Assembly: GCA_002070105.1 (NCBI GenBank)
Contig: MWCQ01000003.1
Coordinates: 79,101 to 143,100, forward strand
DNA: 64,000 bases
Source: Firmicutes bacterium ADurb.Bin193
GTDB taxonomy: Bacteria > Bacillota > Clostridia > Monoglobales > Firm-18
Direction: 5' to 3'
The notes beneath the pieces are model-generated. The model did no database searches, was not told where the DNA came from, and was given only the letters and a program-made list of their open reading frames with translations. How positions within the stretch are numbered: position 1 is the stretch's first letter; every line of letters starts with the position of its first letter. The translations under genes were made by a program, and so were the position numbers. Shown piece after piece: positions 63,074 to 64,000 of this stretch.

Positions 63074-63430
63074 TCAAAGCGGTATTTGCCCCGTCCAAAG
63101 CCTGATAATATAAACCATAAAAAACAAAAACCCTACCAAATAAATCACAGCCGCCTTAAGCCTGTTTTTTCCGAACAAAATCGCCCACAGCAAAAACGGC
63201 AAGGTAGGGGCAAGGGGATGATAATAAAACGAACCGATAAAATCAAGCTTTAAAAGACTTAAAAAGCTTCTCGTCATTCCGCAGGCAGGGCAAGGGATCC
63301 CCGTAGCCCATCTTATGGGGCAGTACACTCCGAACACATTAAGAAAAATAATGTACAAGCAAGCTACGGTAATAATCACAATAATTTTTGTCGCAACCTT
63401 TTTTTCCATTGCTTTGTGCATAACAAACAT
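63074..63430 (-). CDS. DUF2752 family membrane protein
   Basis: 118 residues with three hydrophobic segments (IIVIITVACLYIIFLNVFG, PLAPTLPFLLWAILFG, AAVIYLVGFLFFMVYII) and the family signature GIPCPACGMTRSFLSLLKLDF with its Cys-Pro-x-Cys-Gly-x-Thr-Arg core. DUF2752 proteins have no established function. The start may instead be the ATG at 63409 (MEKKVATK). It follows the STAS gene after a terminator. Confidence 0.83.
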   Translation of the reverse strand: MFVMHKAMEKKVATKIIVIITVACLYIIFLNVFGVYCPIRWATGIPCPACGMTRSFLSLLKLDFIGSFYYHPLAPTLPFLLWAILFGKNRLKAAVIYLVGFLFFMVYIIRLWTGQIPL

Positions 63431-63472
63431 ACCAAGCTTTGTTATGCCCTTCCTTTCTTAACACATTAAAAA

Positions 63473-63501
63473 ACGGACCTTGCTTTTTCGGCAAAGTCCG
63501 T
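63473..63501 (-). terminator. Terminator of the STAS-domain gene
   Basis: ACGGACCTTGC (63473-63483) pairs with GCAAAGTCCGT (63491-63501); on the minus strand it is followed by TTTTTT. Confidence 0.85.
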
Positions 63502-63506
63502 ATTAT

Positions 63507-64000
63507 TTAATCGGCTGTATCGCTGCATGAGATTTTTTCGCATGACTTGTCGATATTCAGCTTTTCAACAATCATATCAACGGCAATATTTGACGCCTCT
63601 AAAACATAATCCTTTGCCATAACGATATTTTCCTCGCCGATAATATCGATAATTCCGCCCGCTTTCATTTTGTCATAAATCTCGGTATTTAATCCCGACA
63701 GAACAACCATTTTTTTGTTGGCATGTGCAGTCTCCAAATACGACTTTAAAACCTCCAAAACGGTACTGTCAATATCCGTAACGCCCTTTAACCGAAGCAC
63801 AAAGCCGCACGCACGGTCACTTATCTTTTCAAGCTTTTTGCTTATGTCGTTTGCCTGTCCGAAATACAGATTCCCCTCAAACTGAACAACCAGAATTTTC
63901 GTACTATGGCTGTCAATCCAGTCCATGTCGCGTTCTTTGAACCGGCCCTTGTTGTTGATGGACGGAACCAGAATTTTTGTTGTTGCACTGTTGGTGTTTT
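63507..64000 (-). CDS. STAS-domain protein, C-terminal part (runs off the window)
   Basis: The frame stays open to the window edge: at least 164 codons, with NTNSATTKILVPSINNKGRF upstream of a possible internal ATG at 63926. The STAS domain reads ILVVQFEGNLYFGQANDISKKL, VLRLKGVTDIDSTVLEVL, KKMVVLSGLNTEIYDKM, IIGEENIVMAKDYVL. The GxLYFGQA pattern and the C-terminal position are those of SulP-type anion transporters, so this is probably the tail of such a permease. A free-standing STAS regulator is the alternative. The residue at the usual phosphoserine site is Ser in DIDSTV. Confidence 0.7.
   Translation of the reverse strand, partial: NTNSATTKILVPSINNKGRFKERDMDWIDSHSTKILVVQFEGNLYFGQANDISKKLEKISDRACGFVLRLKGVTDIDSTVLEVLKSYLETAHANKKMVVLSGLNTEIYDKMKAGGIIDIIGEENIVMAKDYVLEASNIAVDMIVEKLNIDKSCEKISCSDTAD

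Overview
The window is a chromosomal segment of an anaerobic, spore-forming member of the Bacillota, class Clostridia. Support for this comes from a spoIIAA-spoIIAB-sigF-spoVAC operon with a bofA gene and a CwlD-type cortex amidase, a ctsR-mcsA-mcsB-clpC operon with a CtsR box, a dimeric-type glycyl-tRNA synthetase, sigma-A promoters of the TTGACA-17-TATAAT kind, strong AGGAGG ribosome binding sites and frequent TTG starts. Genus cannot be named from the sequence alone.

Region 1 (1-28.5 kb) is an accessory carbohydrate block. After the 5' end of valS and an iron alcohol dehydrogenase, about 26 kb is transcribed leftwards. It holds intracellular-looking enzymes (GH30, a GH106-like giant, GH2 glucuronidase-like, a eukaryotic-type hexokinase, two xylose-isomerase-like TIM barrels, two Gfo/Idh/MocA oxidoreductases, DeoC, a sulfatase). 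It also holds a set of secreted mosaic proteins built from four interchangeable modules: BNR/Asp-box propeller, copper-amine-oxidase-N-like stalk, discoidin (F5/8 type C) and an unnamed C-terminal module. Near-identical DNA repeats of 464 bp and 129 bp link these genes, and two fused remnants show that the repertoire is being shuffled and pruned. No transporter or regulator lies in the block.

Region 2 (28.8-38.6 kb) is mostly housekeeping: tRNA-Pro, glycyl-tRNA synthetase with an aldo/keto reductase, a small lipoprotein, an NlpC/P60 wall hydrolase, purA, an orphan fumarase beta subunit, a HAD phosphatase and hisD-hisB. Two perfect DnaA boxes lie upstream of hisD. Region 3 (38.8-47.2 kb) carries the sporulation genes, a thiamine-precursor ABC transporter behind a TPP riboswitch with a visible terminator, cwlD, galE and a flavodoxin. 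Region 4 (47.4-52.1 kb) is the CtsR regulon operon. Region 5 (52.2-57.5 kb) is a cellobiose phosphorylase gene downstream of xylB-xylA, fitting cellulose/xylan use. Region 6 (57.6-64 kb) has gltX, murA-walJ-rlmH, small membrane proteins and the end of a STAS-domain gene.

The least expected signals are two families of short structured repeats placed in sense orientation in 5' leaders. A 106-bp element begins at the -10 box of the alcohol dehydrogenase and TM2-protein genes and has a hairpin with compensatory changes. A second family begins at an extended -10 box (TGGTATAAT) ahead of gltX, murA and the flavodoxin gene and also shows covarying stems. They could be undescribed cis-acting RNA leaders, or promoter-carrying miniature mobile elements.
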